Below, one piece after another: positions 1 through 13,221 of a stretch of DNA of 64,000 nucleotides. The notes under the pieces were generated by a model, which had not been told where the DNA came from, ran no database searches, and worked only from the letters and a program-made list of their open reading frames with translations. The stretch's first letter is position 1; each line of letters begins with the position of its first letter. Location of the stretch: the NCBI GenBank assembly GCA_033961575.1, contig CM066732.1:107324687-107388686 (forward strand). The letters run 5' to 3'. Source of the stretch: Aselliscus stoliczkanus. Taxonomy: Eukaryota; Chordata; Mammalia; Chiroptera; Hipposideridae. The position numbers and the translations under genes were made by a program.

Positions 1-681
1 GCTTTGAACATATAACACTGTTCTTGTACCTTCATGTTCAAATTTTAACAGGTTTAAAATATATATGTTAGATGCAACGAAGGATTGAAATAGGATCCCA
101 AAAAGACAAAATTAGGAAAAGGATACGATTTGAAGAAAGTCTTTAGGAAATCGGAAATCAAAACTATCATTTAAAAAAAATGAAATCAGGTTTAACTTTG
201 CTTTTTGCCTCTGTAAGAGCTGGTGATCCTTTCTTTTATCAGTGTAAAGATAGTTTTCCTTTGTAAAAGAGTGGGATAAGAGACTGGATGGGATGTTGCA
301 ACCACCCCAAAATCCACTGGAGTATGGAGATACAATTCAAAACACCCTGGCAGTGGCCCAGGGTACATGGATGACAGTAAACGGAGGCAAGACAAAGAGG
401 CTGGCTTTCCTGTCATCTCCTGTCACAAGAGGCCTTGAGTAAGACCTTACAACCTGGTGGGAAATGACAATCAGGAAAGGTGCCTGCAAGGAGAATGGAA
501 GGGTAGAGTAGCACCAAAGGAGAAAAAAAAAAAATTGGATCTATCTAACCATATTGCCCAGATTCTCCATAACCACCTCAAATCATTCTCTCACATCACT
601 GATTCCCAAATCACTTTTCCTTGCTGCTTTGCTGAAATATACCCTTGCTTCATATTTCACACAAGCATAATTATAACTTAC

Positions 682-735
682 CAATCGATTTTCATCAAAT
701 ACTTCAAAAAGAAGCCGTTGCTGTTGAGGATGGAC
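682..735 (-). CDS. NEDD4: NEDD4 coding exon 5 (C2 domain, LLFEVFDENRL segment)
   Basis: This 54-nt exon follows a cttacatag acceptor and ends at CGATTG|gtaagt. It encodes VHPQQQRLLFEVFDENRL. The LLFEVFDENRL stretch is the conserved C2 strand and loop that bears calcium-site aspartate and glutamate residues. Human has histidine where this copy has the third glutamine (from memory). Both ends are phase 0. This is the leftmost exon in the window; the next one, which starts TRDDFLG in the family, should follow beyond position 1. Confidence 0.93.
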
Positions 736-1344
736 CTATGTAAGAGAAACACAACCTTTCTTTAAAAACAAGTGAACATCAATTCACAGAGACTGAGAAA
801 TACAAGCATGAAAATGTTGCCATTTCCTAATTCCTGTTATTTACAAGATATTTTAAAATTACATGAGATACTTAAGACAAAAGCAGACCAGTCACATATC
901 ATCCATCATCTAACAGTTTTACCATAACAACACAGTGATTTTGGTGGCTTGTTTTTCCAATTTGTGTAAAATGGAATGAAAAGAAGTAAAAGTAAAATTT
1001 CAAAAAAAGTATTTAAACGTTTGCTACCACTTAAAAATATAGGCTAGATTTGAACTTATCAATTTTATTTAGTCACTTTTTATTTATCAGGTCAGAACTA
1101 CCCAAAGTGGATGTTGGTTTTATGGGAACTAGTGTTCTGAATCTTTTTAGTGCTGATTTGGTAAAGGAATTTGTTGCTTGTACTATTAAAAGTACACCAG
1201 CAGTCAAAAAGTATAAACTGAGTTTTCACTTACTGTTTATGTTTTATATGAGTAAAAATTAACATGCAGTATTTTATTTTTCAAAGCTGGTGCTTTAATT
1301 TTTGCTCAAATATTTCAACACCAAGTTAAAATCTACTTAATATC

Positions 1345-1752
1345 TGAAATAAGTCAGAGAAAGACAAATCCCATGTGATTTCACTTATATGTGGAATCAA
1401 AAAAAAACAAAATACAAATGAACAAACAAAACAGAAACAAAATCATAAATACAGAGAACAAACTGACGGTTGCCCTAGAGGGGGCAAGGGGCAGGGAGAG
1501 TTAGGTGAAAAAGATGAAGGGATTAAGAAGTACAAATGGGAGTTATAAAACTATCACAGGGATGTAAAGTACAGCATAAGGAATATAGTCAATAATATTG
1601 TAATAACTGTGTATGGGGTCAAATAGGTACTAGACTTACCAGGGTGATCACTTCAAAAGTTATATAAATGTCTAATCACTATGTTGTACACCTGAAACTA
1701 ATATAATAATATTGTATGTCAACTATAATTGAAAACTTTAAAAAATTATTTT
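1345..1752 (+). mobile_element. L1 3' end (3' UTR)
   Basis: Typical L1 3' UTR run: gatttcacttatatgtggaa, then acctgaaactaatataataa, then an A-rich tail. Duplicated target aatctacttaatatc/aaactacttaatatc at 1330-1344 and 1756-1770. Confidence 0.88.
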
Positions 1753-1839
1753 AAAAAACTACTTAATATCAAACATAAAGAATCTTTAGTAATTTTTTTA
1801 TACTAGAGTTTAAAATGAATACGATAATAGAAAATAAAT

Positions 1840-2500
1840 ATATATTGGTCTCTTCCCCCTGACACCTTGTCATTTCCTGGGTGGCAGGAGTGCCTTTTGT
1901 TCTAATGAGGTGGCTCTGGGTGAGCTTCAGGATGAGAGCTGGTCACTGGGAAGACCAAGTCATGACTAGAAGCTTGGAATTTTCAGACCCATCCCCCATT
2001 CTCTTGAGAAGGGAGGAGGTTTGAAAATGGAGTTAATGATTGCTCATGCCTATGTGACGAGGCCTCCACAAAAATTCCAAAAGTACGGGGTTCAGAGAGC
2101 TTTTGGGTTGGTGAGCACATCCATGTGTGGGGAGGGTGAAGCACCCCAACTCCATAGGGACAGAAGCTCCTGCCCTCAGAAATCTTCCAGACCTCTTTAT
2201 CCTTTATTATATTCTTTAGCACAAGTAAGGGTTTCTCTGAGTTCTGAGTGCTGCTTTAGCAAATTAATGGAACCTAAGGAGGGGATCACAGGAACCTCCA
2301 ATTTGTAGTCAGGGCAGACAGAAGTTATGCGTAACCTGGGAACCTACTACTTTAGACTGTGTCTGAAATGAGGTCAGTCTTATGAGACTGAGCCCTTAAT
2401 CTGTGGGATCTGATGCTAACTCCAGGTAGGTAGTATCGGAATTGAGTTAAAATGTAGGACATCCTGCTGGTCATGCACATAAATGCCTCATATGGAGGGA
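1840..2500 (+). mobile_element. Solo LTR-like repeat
   Basis: Sequence such as ctcatgcctatgtgacgagg, caaattaatggaacctaagg and tgagcccttaatctgtggga is familiar from an abundant mammalian LTR family. I cannot name the family safely. The two opposite open frames here are not genes. Confidence 0.55.
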
Positions 2501-2782
2501 AAATCCTCCACACATTTAGTGACCAGAAGTGTCAGAAGTGAAGGTTTCCCAGTGAGTAGTAAAGAGAAAACACAGGAGGTGGAGAACTAGAATTATTTTC
2601 CCAATAATAAATGTTTCCCCACTCAGGCTAATACAAGATGATGTATAAAAAATTCTCACATTTAGGTTGATTTTTTTCCCCTATGATAAGTATAGTACAT
2701 TGAACACTGCAATATTTTAATACTTTGCTTTACATGTCAAAAGTATTGTTAGCCTTCAGAAAATGTCCTAGAAGTGTGACAA

Positions 2783-2784
<2 letters not shown>

Positions 2785-2838
<54 letters not shown>
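2785..2838. repeat. (AT)n microsatellite, about 27 units
   Basis: Uninterrupted alternating AT in NEDD4 intron 4. Confidence 0.98.
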
Positions 2839-2841
<3 letters not shown>

Positions 2842-2949
2842 AGCAGCAAGCAGTCAGTATATCCCTGTGAGCAAGACCAGAATTGTTAAATTAACAAAAC
2901 ACAAATTTTTATTTATTTTCCTTCTAAATTATGGCTTTGGAAGATAATA

Positions 2950-3350
2950 CAAGACAGTTGTTGGTGCCTTGTTTTTTATTTTTTACTTTTTTATTATTAT
3001 TAATAGTTACAGATGTACAAAACTATGCAATAGTTATCTTTTTCACCCCTTACAAAGTGACTCCCCCCTCCCCCCACCCCATGACAAAGATATTTAAATA
3101 CCGAACACAATGTCCACTCTCACCTCCTTCTGAGAACATAATCCTAATTTTACCAGCAGCAATGTGTCCAGAGTCACCACACAGCACAACTCAGGGGGAT
3201 AATTTGTTTTATTTGAAGTATACCATGTATTCAGTAAAGTATAATGTATACCAACCTTAAATACACAGCTTGATGACTTCTTATGTATATAGACTGTGTC
3301 ATCATCACCCAGATCAAAATATCAAACATTCCATTTTATTATATTAAGTG
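2950..3350 (-). mobile_element. L1 3'-end fragments, antisense
   Basis: gatgtacaaaactatgcaat and cttacaaagtgactcccccc are the complement of the L1 3' segment seen at 31130-31260. The following stretch to about 3350 resembles older antisense L1 3' sequence. Confidence 0.55.
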
Positions 3351-3679
3351 TCATTTTCCAGGTGAATAGTGCCCTCTGGACTTGCTCAACACTGAGACTC
3401 TGAATATGTCTATCTAAAAACGAGTCCCTTCCACCTAAGGGTGACCAAAGAGGCCAACCTGATGGGGCTGCTGGGAGAGCTCTTTGCAAGCGCTGTCTCA
3501 ACTGGGGGAGATGTTCCTCTTGCCCTTTGCATTTCTCTTTCCTGCCTGGAACTTGGTTGAGGAGGCTGGCACTCCTACAGCCATGTTGTAACCACAAAGC
3601 AACTCTGAGGATGGAAGCCCCAGTCAAGGGCTTGACACCATGGGGATAGTGTAAGGCAATCATCTTTCCTAAGAAGACA

Positions 3680-4000
3680 TAGAGGGAGTTTTAGGAGGAG
3701 ATGCAAGTTGAGCTGAGACATGAAGGATGGGAAGAATTTGAAAAATAAAATATAGAGAACATTCAAGCAAGGAGAGGACATGAGGAAAGGCCTGGGAGCA
3801 GAATGCGCATGTGCTAAGGAGAGCAAATGGGTAAGAATATTTTTGTATTTGAAAGTGTCAAGAAAAATTTGGTTAGTTAGGGTAGAGACAGGCTGAAGTC
3901 ACTGAAATCCTGAAAAGGTGTTAAGATTTGATTGGTAGGGAAGAAAATGAAGCTTTTAAAGAAAAAAAGTGACATGACGTAGGTCATATGTAAATATTAT
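3680..4000 (-). mobile_element. L2 fragment, antisense
   Basis: gttgagctgagacatgaagg and gaggaaaggcctgggagcag are the complement of L2 3' consensus-like text. Confidence 0.55.
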
Positions 4001-4389
4001 TTTTGTTAGTGCTACACAAAATCAGTTGGACTAGAGAGAGGCCCTGGAGTCCAGAGGGACTGTGGTCTAGTAACTCAGGCATGTGGTGATGAGAGCTCTG
4101 CCTGGGACTGTCCCAGTGAGAATAGGGAGGGAAACAAGGCCATGAAAATCATTTTGAGGGGAAAAAAATCAGAAGTCTCGGTGTCTATCCAAGTACCTGA
4201 CAGATACTGTAGACATTCAATATCAATAATGAATATTCTAAGAGAATAGGAATAATATCTGATAATCAGGCCTCTGCTGTCCTGCTTTGGGCCATAATTA
4301 ATAGCTTCTTAAAGGGATTCTGTACTTCAGCTGGCTTCTCTTTTTAATCTATCTTTCCTACTATAATTGGAGTGACTTACCTTAAAAGA

Positions 4390-4610
4390 CAGTTTGGGCC
4401 ATCTTTACTGCCCTAATCAAAAGTTGCTCCTAACGGCTTAAAGAATAAAATCCAAACCTGAGCATGGAATGATGCTTCATGATCCAAGTCCAATTTGCAT
4501 TTCCAGCCTTGTCTCCTAACTGCCCCCTGCCCACCCAAATACACTAGAAACAAACTACTCACTGCTTCCTGAGCAGATTCAGTGAAAGAATTAAGGCCGA
4601 ATGACCCAAA
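4390..4610 (+). mobile_element. L2 fragment
   Basis: agaataaaatccaaacctga followed by gcttcatgatccaagtcc and a pyrimidine-rich stretch resembles the L2 3' region. Confidence 0.55.
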
Positions 4611-4611
4611 A

Positions 4612-4835
4612 CAGAGGTTGAGCAAACTATGGCTTCTGGGCCAAACCCAGCCTTTGCTTTTTTTACCCCCCTACAGCCCATGAGATGAAAATGTTGTTTA
4701 TATTTTTAAATGGTTATATTTTAAATAGATATGTAAATACCTACATAAATAGCCTCAATTTTTGCCTCCGGGCCCATGGTACCTAAAATATTTACCATCT
4801 GGCCCTTTAAGAAAATGGTTGCTGACCCCTGTATG
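4612..4835. mobile_element. hAT-type non-autonomous DNA transposon
   Basis: Inverted ends: ttgagcaaactatggcttct at the left and atttaccatctggccctt ... ggttgctgacccctg at the right. These resemble the common hAT/Charlie-derived repeats with CAGGGGTC.GCAAACT ends. Non-coding. Confidence 0.7.
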
Positions 4836-5828
4836 ACCTTCACTATATGTTATCTATTAATTTCTCTCCTATGTATCTGAAATAAAAATGGTACTCTATA
4901 AAACCATCCTTGGAAGATGTGAGAAAAGTGTCACTCAAACCATTTTCTGTGTTCTATGGTTCACATGAGGAGTTCTGCTTGAGAAAGATGGTATCATACG
5001 GGCAACCCTGCATCCAACTAGTTGGAATCCCCAAATGATAATACAAAGAGGAAAGAAAATTATTCAAGAAATTAGTCACACAAAATTTTTCAGAGCTGAA
5101 GGGAAACAGTTGTCTTGAAATTGAAATGCTTAGCAAAGGCCCAGCACAATGAATTTTTAAAACTGTACATACGAACCATATCATTGTGAAATTTTAAAAC
5201 ACTAGGATAAAGGTAATTATGAAATTTTTCAGAGAGACAAAGGAGAAACTGAAAGCTATGCCTTCAAGTTTCTCAGGAAAAATTACTTTCAACCTAGAAT
5301 CCTGGAAAGGGCAAAACTATTGACCAAACATTAGTTGGTTATTTACTCTTCTATCATAACTGGAAGTCAATTTGGGACATGGATGTATGAGCCATTCAGC
5401 AATATGGGAATAATGACGAGAATAACAAACAGAAACAGTTAAAAAGTAGTTCCTTCTGGGAAGCGGGGATAGGAGGATGAAGGATGGGGCACTGGGGTTG
5501 GTTGCTGTTCATTATAATAAGCCCCTTTATACTATATCATTTTTTAAGCTATGTGTGAATTCAATGATGAGATGATTTTTTAAAAATGTATTAAAAATAG
5601 GATTAAGTCTATGGTCACAAAAAAAGAGTTTACAGGGTCATATTTGTAGGAAAGGTGAGAAGAAACAAAAATAAAAGTACTGGTAAACAGGTTGTCAGAG
5701 GAGTAACCAAATTTTCAGAGAAGAATAAAAATATTTTAAGTTTCAGTTTATTCTATAGTGTTCATAAAGAACCTGAAGTAAGTTCTTGGAAATTTAGCTG
5801 GTAGGTTCAGGAATAAACAATGTAGACA

Positions 5829-6345
5829 TATTTCTAAAAATCTCTTTATTGAGATATAATTCATATACCATACAACTGACACTTTGAAAGTACACAATTC
5901 AATGATTTTTAGTATAATCAGAAAGTGTGCAACCACCATCACAATTTTAAAACATTTCGTCACCTCAAAAAGAAACCCCATATACCCTTTAGCAGTCACT
6001 CCTAATTTCTTCTCAACCTCCCAAGTCCGAGGCCACCTCTAATCTTTCTGTCTCTACAGATTTGCCTATGTCAGTGGAATCATATAATATGTGGTCTTTT
6101 GTAATTGGCTTCTTTCACTTAGTATAATGTTTTCGTGGTTCATCCATGTTGTAGCAGGTGTCGGTACTTCCTTTTTATAGCTGAAAAATACCCCAGTTAC
6201 CACATTTTGTTTACCCATTCATCTGTTGATGAACATGTGGGTTGTTTCTACTTTTTGACTATAATGAACAATGATGCTTCGAACATTCATGTACAAGTTT
6301 TTGTGTGGATATATGTTGTAGTGCATTTAAACACTAAAATGTTAA
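5829..6345 (-). mobile_element. Old L1 3' fragment, antisense
   Basis: ctttattgagatataattca through gtgcaaccaccatcacaatt to tcatgtacaagtttttgtgt follows the antisense L1M 3' region known across mammals. Confidence 0.8.
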
Positions 6346-6884
6346 ATGAATTGGGTAAATAGTTTTGTAAGCATAAAGCATTATACAAAGTATCTTGGCA
6401 TTTTTACTTACACGTTATATGTCTTTCTACTTTGTTTATCAGTAAATGGTTTATAATCAACAAATATAAAAATAAATTTTGGATACACAGACATGGGGGG
6501 TGGGGGGGAACCCAAACAGTAAAAAAGATATATAGTGAATTAGAAATCTCTTATCTTTGTCCCTCTCTGAGAAAATATTGTAAGCAGTTTCTTATAGCCA
6601 TCCAGAGTATTTTCTGCAAATACCAGCATGAGATGTCATTTTGTTTTCTGTTTTTACACAAAAAGGTGTATCATATATACAATGCTCTCTACCTTTGTTC
6701 TTTTAATATATTTTGAAACTAATGCTCTATCAGTACATATATGTCTGTCTCTTTTTAAACAGCTGATGTGGATTTCATCGGATGGCTGTGCCATAATGCA
6801 CTTAGTACTTTATTAATAATGGAGTACCTGCGCTTCTTTCTAGCCAACAGAATTCTGATTTTATTCAAATATTGGATGATAATG

Positions 6885-7320
6885 TGTGTCAGGGACCCAC
6901 ATGGCCAGCCCCACCCCCAGGGGCTGAATCTTGATTCTTCAGAGCCTTGGGGTGATTCCATTCTCCTGAGCAATGACTGGGTTAGAAATATGCATGTGAC
7001 ACAATTCTAGTTCAAAGTCTCTTGGAGGAAATTTTGGAAAAGTTTTAAAAGAAACACGTGAGGGAAAACTCACCCTTCTCTGCCTCTGGACATCATACTG
7101 TGAGGCTATGACATCTGGATGCATCTTGTGACCATGGACAGAAAGCCAAGAGAGCCCCACAGAGCCTGGGTCAGACATGACTCTTTTCAGCTGCTGCAGT
7201 CACCAACCTTCCTCTATGTTTGCTTCTTGTGATTTGAGATAGTAAGTGTGCTTATTGTGTAAGCCAATATTAGCTGTTATTTCAAGTCTATTACTTATAG
7301 ATGAAAACATCCCCTATAAC
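6885..7320 (+). mobile_element. MaLR/LTR-like remnant
   Basis: tctgcctctggacatcatac, catcttgtgaccatggacag and the terminal ttattgtgtaagccaatatt resemble a mammalian LTR or MaLR repeat. Family not certain. Confidence 0.45.
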
Positions 7321-8699
7321 ATACGTCCTCAGAGGGCCTTTCCTAAATCCCCTAGATTTAGGGAATCCCCTAAATTTCTTAAGATCCCCCTGATACTCAC
7401 TGCCTAGCACCTGGTTCTCCCTTTCATAATATTCAGCGCAGGTAATTATTTTGAAAATCTTGTTCATAGGGGTCCACCGCAGACAGTAAGCTTCGCTGAG
7501 GGTGGAAACTGGCCATCTCGTTAACCAGCATTAGCAATGTGTCTGGGAAACGGGCATAGAAAAATATCAAGCCAGTTTTATGTATGTGTGTGGCGATGGA
7601 GGGCTATAAATATATCGATAAAATATCAGCAGATCACACAATCAGTGGTGGTTTTATGAAGATTAAATTATGGCTGATTTTTATTTCTCTTTATAAAACT
7701 ATCTATCATGTATAAGTTATATTGCTTCTGTCACATAATATATATACACAAACATACATATTATGTAAACATGAGTATGAATATTAAAGGTACAAACCGA
7801 GCACCATGGGAACATAGGGAATGGAGTGGGGCTGTCTTTTTCAGCTACTCATGCACTAAGCTTATGCCCAGAATACATGTGTATATTGCACCTAATGTGA
7901 TTTTTTCTACCTCCTGTAACTTGCCTCCCTTGGTCTCATCTGAGCAACTAAAAGTGTAGATCTTACTATAATTTGCTACTGAGCACTAATTTGGAGTGTC
8001 CCCTGATTGTTAATCTACCAATAACAGTTATCCACAAAAACTTTCTTTGAACTTCATGTTTTCTCAAAGATATAAAGCCTCCCTTCAACTTCTGACCACA
8101 CATTTCCATTTGGCTAAATGCCCACTAACCAAGTTTTTACTGTAGCATATTATCTCAATAACATTTTTATGTGAATACATTCAACTGAAAACACTGTGCT
8201 ATGTATAAGTAATGATATAAACAACAAAGAGGAAAGTAGGGGCCTACACATAATAATGTCTGTTGTACAGAAAGTACTAAATCACCATGTATTTTCAGAT
8301 CTTTATCTAGCTATGATGAATTAGTATTCATCCACACAAATTTATCTAGTTATCCCTGCAATATATTTGCAAATTTCTGATTGAAATAAATGTGCTTCCT
8401 ATGATCCCAGAATAAAGTAATGCTGACCAGAACACTTGGTAATAGTGAAATTATGGTAGAAGAAACAATGAGTAAAAGGCACTAGAGTTTTGAGCCTGGT
8501 TTATCATTTAAAAGTGGCCTTCTTTCTTATTTTTGTGGTAACATCTTTAATTCAAAAGTAGTACTGACTTTCAAGCATCCTTCCTAATCAGAAATCAAGA
8601 TCATCAAGAATAACAGGAAGATTTTTACACTTTTAAATTAAAATATTTTTAAATTTTAATTACTCTAACCCATATTTCTTATTTCTGTTCATACTGGTT
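7321..8699. other. Intron 4 sequence, nothing recognised apart from a possible L2 trace
   Basis: AT-rich with no conserved frame. A weak L2-like stretch around 7330-7560 (cctagcacctggttctccc, agtaagcttcgctgaggg). Confidence 0.4.
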
Positions 8700-8759
8700 T
8701 TGCTGTATTTTTGGCCTTTAAAGAAGTTTTCATTTTAGCTAAGTTGTTAACATTATTGC

Positions 8760-10638
8760 CATAAAGTCCATAATATTACCTTATTTATTTTTTTGTCTGT
8801 AGGATGTTCCTTTCATTCCTGACATTGGTCATTTGTGGTTTTTTTCCCTCTCTCTTACTTGGGCTAGCTATAGCCATATCAATTTTATCAATCTTTTCAA
8901 ATAATCACCTTTGGTTTCATTTACTTTCTCTACTTTTTAACTATTTTCCATTTCAATGACCATTCTTATCCATTCTTATTTCCTTCACTCTACTTAATTT
9001 CTTTTTTTGGCTTAAGGTAGAAACTTAAATCACTGATTTTAATCATTTTTTATTTTGTATATAGGTACATAAAGGTGTAAGTTTTTCTCTAAGCACTGAA
9101 TTCGTTCATTTCATATTTTGGTATGTTATGCTTTATCAATTAGTTAAAATATTTTCTAATTTTTCTTATGATTTTCTTTCTGAGCCATGGTTTATTTAAA
9201 ATACGTTGCTTGATTTCGAAGTACCTGTGGATTTTCCAGATATATTTGGGTTGCTGAATTCTTTTTTAAGTGTGTTGTAGTCAGAGAACATATTCTGTTG
9301 AATCTCAACCCTTTTAAATGTCAGCAGACTTGTTTTACGGCCCAATATATGGTCTATGCATACCTTGGTGAATGTTCCTTGAGCGTATAAAAAGAACGTA
9401 TATTCCTCAGATATTAGATGTAATGTTCTATGCATGCCAAATAGATTAAGTGGATTGATAAGTGTTTTTCAAATATTTTATGTACTTACTATTTTTTGTC
9501 TAGTTTTTTATTAATTACTGAGAAAGGAGTAATAAAATCTTCAATATTCTCGATTGATTTATTTCTCTATTTGTTTTGTTAATTTTTGCTTCACAATTTT
9601 GAAGCTCTGATTATATGTTTTTTGATAAATAAGTCCTTTTATGATCATGAAATGTACTTCTTTATCTCTGGTAATATTCTTCATCCTATAGTCGGCTTCA
9701 TTTAATGTGAATACAGCCACACCAAGGTTTTTTAGGGACTTTTTTGCTTAGTGTTTGCATGGTATATCTTTTTCTATACTTTTAACCTGTCTGTGTATCA
9801 AATTGTTATCTCCTGTAAACAGCATGTTTCTTTTTAAACTATGGAGATGGCTGACTTTATGACTATAGTGTTGCTATTTCTTTTCTATTTGTCTTTATTC
9901 CTCTTTCCTTCCTTTTTATTTTTTTAAAAAATTATTAATCAAGTATTTCTTGGTATTCCATTGCCTTTATTGAATTTTACCTAAAATTTTGTTTTAATTT
10001 TTTTTTTAAAAGATTTTATTGGGGAATTGGGGAAGGGTAACAGTGTTGGGAAATTGGGGGAGCCAAGTTGTTCTTCAATCTTCATTGTGCAGGGCTCCAG
10101 TTGCCATCTGGCTTCCTGTCGGCAGCTCATGGCCTCTAAACTCAAGGTGCTGTGTTCAATGGTAGCTGCGGGTGGAAGCAGCCACCATCCCATGTGGGAG
10201 TCGAACCAGCATCCTTGTTGCCAAGAGTCCACGCTCTATCCACTGAGCCATCTGGGTGGCAGCTCAGCTCAAGGTGCTGAGTTCAATCTTAGTTGCGGGT
10301 GAGTGTAACCCACCACTGAACAGGCAATCTTGTTACACCAGCTGAACCATCCTGCCACTTGTTGGCAGCTCAGCAACAGCTCAGCTAGGGCGCAGCGTTC
10401 ACTGGCCCATGTGGGAATCAAACCGGCGGCCCTGCTGCTCTGAGCACACACACTAATCCAGCTCTTAACCAATTGAACCACTCAGCTGGCCCTTGTTTTA
10501 ATTTCTTAAGGGCTGCTCTAAGGATTACAATATGCATCCTTAAATATCGCAACTATAACAGCCAGAGTTGAGCCACTTGATCTCTTTTCAAGAGAACCTG
10601 CATAGTTGATTGACAGTCCCCAATTAACCATCACATTT
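8760..10638 (-). mobile_element. Old L1 ORF2 segment, antisense, interrupted by a SINE
   Basis: tgttcctttcattcctgaca, atttttcttatgattttctt and gagccatggtttatttaaaa follow antisense L1 ORF2. The L1 resumes after the SINE at 10505 with cttaagggctgctctaagga. Confidence 0.8.
10001..10492 (-). mobile_element. Long SINE with two tRNA-like units, minus strand
   Basis: Poly-T start with the complement of ccaattccccaataaaatctt. Internal unit near 10190-10260 (gtcgaaccagcatcc to ccactgagccatctgg) and head unit near 10410-10492. Duplication ttgttttaattt on both sides. In the same orientation as NEDD4, so it places an AATAAA on the sense strand of intron 4. Confidence 0.9.
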
Positions 10639-10736
10639 TTTAGAGGGCAGTGTCACTGGCTCTCATATGTGCGATTCGAACTGGAGCCACTGGCGTCCCA
10701 AGCCAGCTCTTAACCACTGCGCCACTAGGCCAGCCC
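10639..10736 (-). mobile_element. Short monomeric SINE, minus strand
   Basis: agagggcagtgtcactggct to actaggccagccc is the complement of the head. Imperfect duplication aaccatcacattt/aaccatgcacgttt. Confidence 0.88.
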
Positions 10737-10739
10737 AAC

Positions 10740-13215
10740 CATGCACGTTTGAATCTACCCTTTGCATTCTCCTTGCTTGCTCCCCAAAACTAGATACAAA
10801 GGGGGTTCTAGAGCCTGGCCATTCTTGCCCAACACAGGACTTGCCTAATATACAACCTTTGCTTGGAAATTCTCTATCAATCTGGATGAGACTTTCTCAA
10901 AATGGTGCTACCATGTGAGGCTCTTTGTACCCAGTCCTTTCACCCCTCTCCTTGCACAGGTGTTAGGCCTGCCTCATTACAAGAAGGCTCTCCCCATCTC
11001 TGCACTCTCCATCTTTGATCTTCACAGGTGCTTCCCCAATAAACCTCTTGCATATCTAAGCTCATCTTGGTGTCTGTTTCTTAGAGGTCCAAGCCAACAC
11101 AGATGGTATGAGTAGTGGGGTTTTAGGACCACATTCACTTGGCAGACAAGGAGCTCCCCATTCTGAACTGAATGTGGGACAAGTAAAGTCCCAGGCATAA
11201 GGTGTCCCAACTCCTAAAGATTTCTCCAGTAGTGTCCTGGAGAAATGACCTGGTGGAGGGGAACACCCTGGGCAGTGTGATGTTTAAGGTGCTTGAAAGT
11301 TAAGGGAAGAACAATGCCTACAGAAACAACAGTGAAGTTGGCTGGTTATTCCTATGCTGTATTGATGATTTACAGAGAGATAATGAGAAAACAAGGGCGG
11401 TTAAACAGCTGGTTAAATCTGAGAGAGACAGAGGGCTTCTTCAGTAGTTTATAAAGAGGCCTGCATCCCTTGGAGTAGAAAAGAAGACAAAACTGGGCAA
11501 CAGGCTCAAAGTGGACAGAGTTGCAGAGTTCAGAGACATTTAAATGCTCAGCCACTGCAGGTCTGTTATGTTCAAATCAGGGGCCCTGGTGGGACCCTGA
11601 TGTGTGGGATAGACAGGAGGATCTCGGTGAATGCTCCTGAGATTTTGATTCTGAAGGTTCCTGAACTCTCAGAGCTTGCAGAGTAGCCCATCCCTCTGTA
11701 ATGAGAACTAGCACTTCCCCCATACAGGAAGACACTGCAGACACTTCTCCCCAACAAGGGAAAAGGTTCTCTCCTTGGGAGTCTCTCTAACTTCTCCCCG
11801 GGCTACCAAGATAATAACCAGTGTTAACGTCCAACATACCCAGCTGGGCCTGATCTAAGATGAAAGAGATTACATCTGGAAGCAGCTTCAAGAATTAAAT
11901 AGCATGTACTGGTAGGAGCCAGAGAAATACCCCTGGGACTATGATGCTTGATCAAAGGAGCACAAACATATGACTGCATAAGTAAGATTTCACTGACTTG
12001 AGATTTAAAATCCTGTCAAGGACCCCATGAGATGAGGCAAATCTGCTGCTAGGGTATCCCCTAGAAGTCTGAAAAAATAATCAGCCAAGTAAAAATCCCT
12101 GAGTTTCCCTGGCACATGGTAGGGGAAGGAGGAAAAAGGCCAATGAAAGTGGACATGTTGGAATGAACAATAAGTATGCATATATATTACACAAAGCCAA
12201 AATACCTATCAGATTCTTGTCGCATGGCAGGGCCCAGAGGACACACCATTAACCACAGTCATGAGGCGTGTGCTGGTGAGAAGGGCAGCAGCATCACCAA
12301 GAAGTGCGGTGGTGGCTCTCTTCTGTGTGCTAGGACTGATGGCAGGAGAGTGGGTCACAGAGTCGAGCTCCTTAAGAGCTATGCAAGGGAATGATCCTCC
12401 TCTTTTCCAGTAATGCAGGCCAGCTAGTGGCATTTCACTGCCAGAATCAAGGGGGCTACAATTATTGTTATGACTGGTCAGGCTGAAGGGGCAGTAAAGC
12501 AGGCCTGACTTGATCTGCAAAGTATAGAACATGGCACCCCTAGGGGAAAAACAGGCAGGTGGCCAACGAAGGTGCTGCTTAAGATGTACAATCATGAGAA
12601 GGCAACGACGGAAAAGCAGTCGGCTAAGGACACTTGAACCAATTAAAAAAAGAAATCACAATTCTTTGTCCAGTTCCCCAACCTGAGCCAACTCTCTGAT
12701 CCAAAGCCCATTGACAGAAGACATAACCTAGTCCTTAGAAGAAAGGATTCTGTATCACTGAATATTGTGTATATTGCAATATTGTGTATATTGCAATGAT
12801 TCCTCACTTCCTCCAAAAGGACTATGGCCATTCATGTGGGTGACTGTATATTAGGGGAAATGAATACTCACACATATTGAGGACTTTTGGAAACTGGGTC
12901 TGTGCTGATACCTAGAAACTCAAAGCATCATCTTGGCTTCCCTGTTAGTGCAAGGACTTACAGGGACCAGACAATAAATGGGAGTCCTGGCTAATGTTCA
13001 ATTTATACTGAGTCCACTGGTTCTGTGGCTCCACCCAGTAGTCATTTCCCTGATTTTCCAGTGTCAAATTGGGACTGACATACTAGAAGCTGGATCTCCT
13101 CACCACCATCACCACATTGACTCCATGGCTTGTGGGATAAGAGCTCATAGTGAGAAGGCCAAGTGGAAGATCCATAACTGTTCTCCCTCTGATCAAGATA
13201 GTATTCTAAAACAAT
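10740..13215 (+). mobile_element. ERVL-like relic: LTR plus internal remnants
   Basis: An LTR-like stretch ends near 11100 with cttccccaataaacctcttg (polyadenylation signal) and a typical end aagccaacacagatgg. About 2 kb of decayed internal sequence follows, including a stretch near 13000-13200 that resembles ERVL/ERV16-type pol text. All frames are short and broken. Family assignment is tentative. Confidence 0.5.
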
Positions 13216-13221
13216 ATTGAT

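Noticed and set aside
1..681. Large alternative first exon of the long NEDD4 isoform
   Set aside because: No long minus-strand frame is present in the part of intron 5 that is visible; it should lie further left.
7340..7380. Small palindromic stretch aatcccctagatttagggaa
   Set aside because: Short and isolated; no link to a known element or regulator.
10190..10492. Possible genuine tRNA genes because of A-box and B-box-like motifs
   Set aside because: They are part of SINEs with target duplications and A-tails. No complete cloverleaf with acceptor stem was seen.
12209..12595. 128-codon minus-strand frame
   Set aside because: It lies in the ERVL-like relic, with no recognisable protein features and no splice or promoter context.
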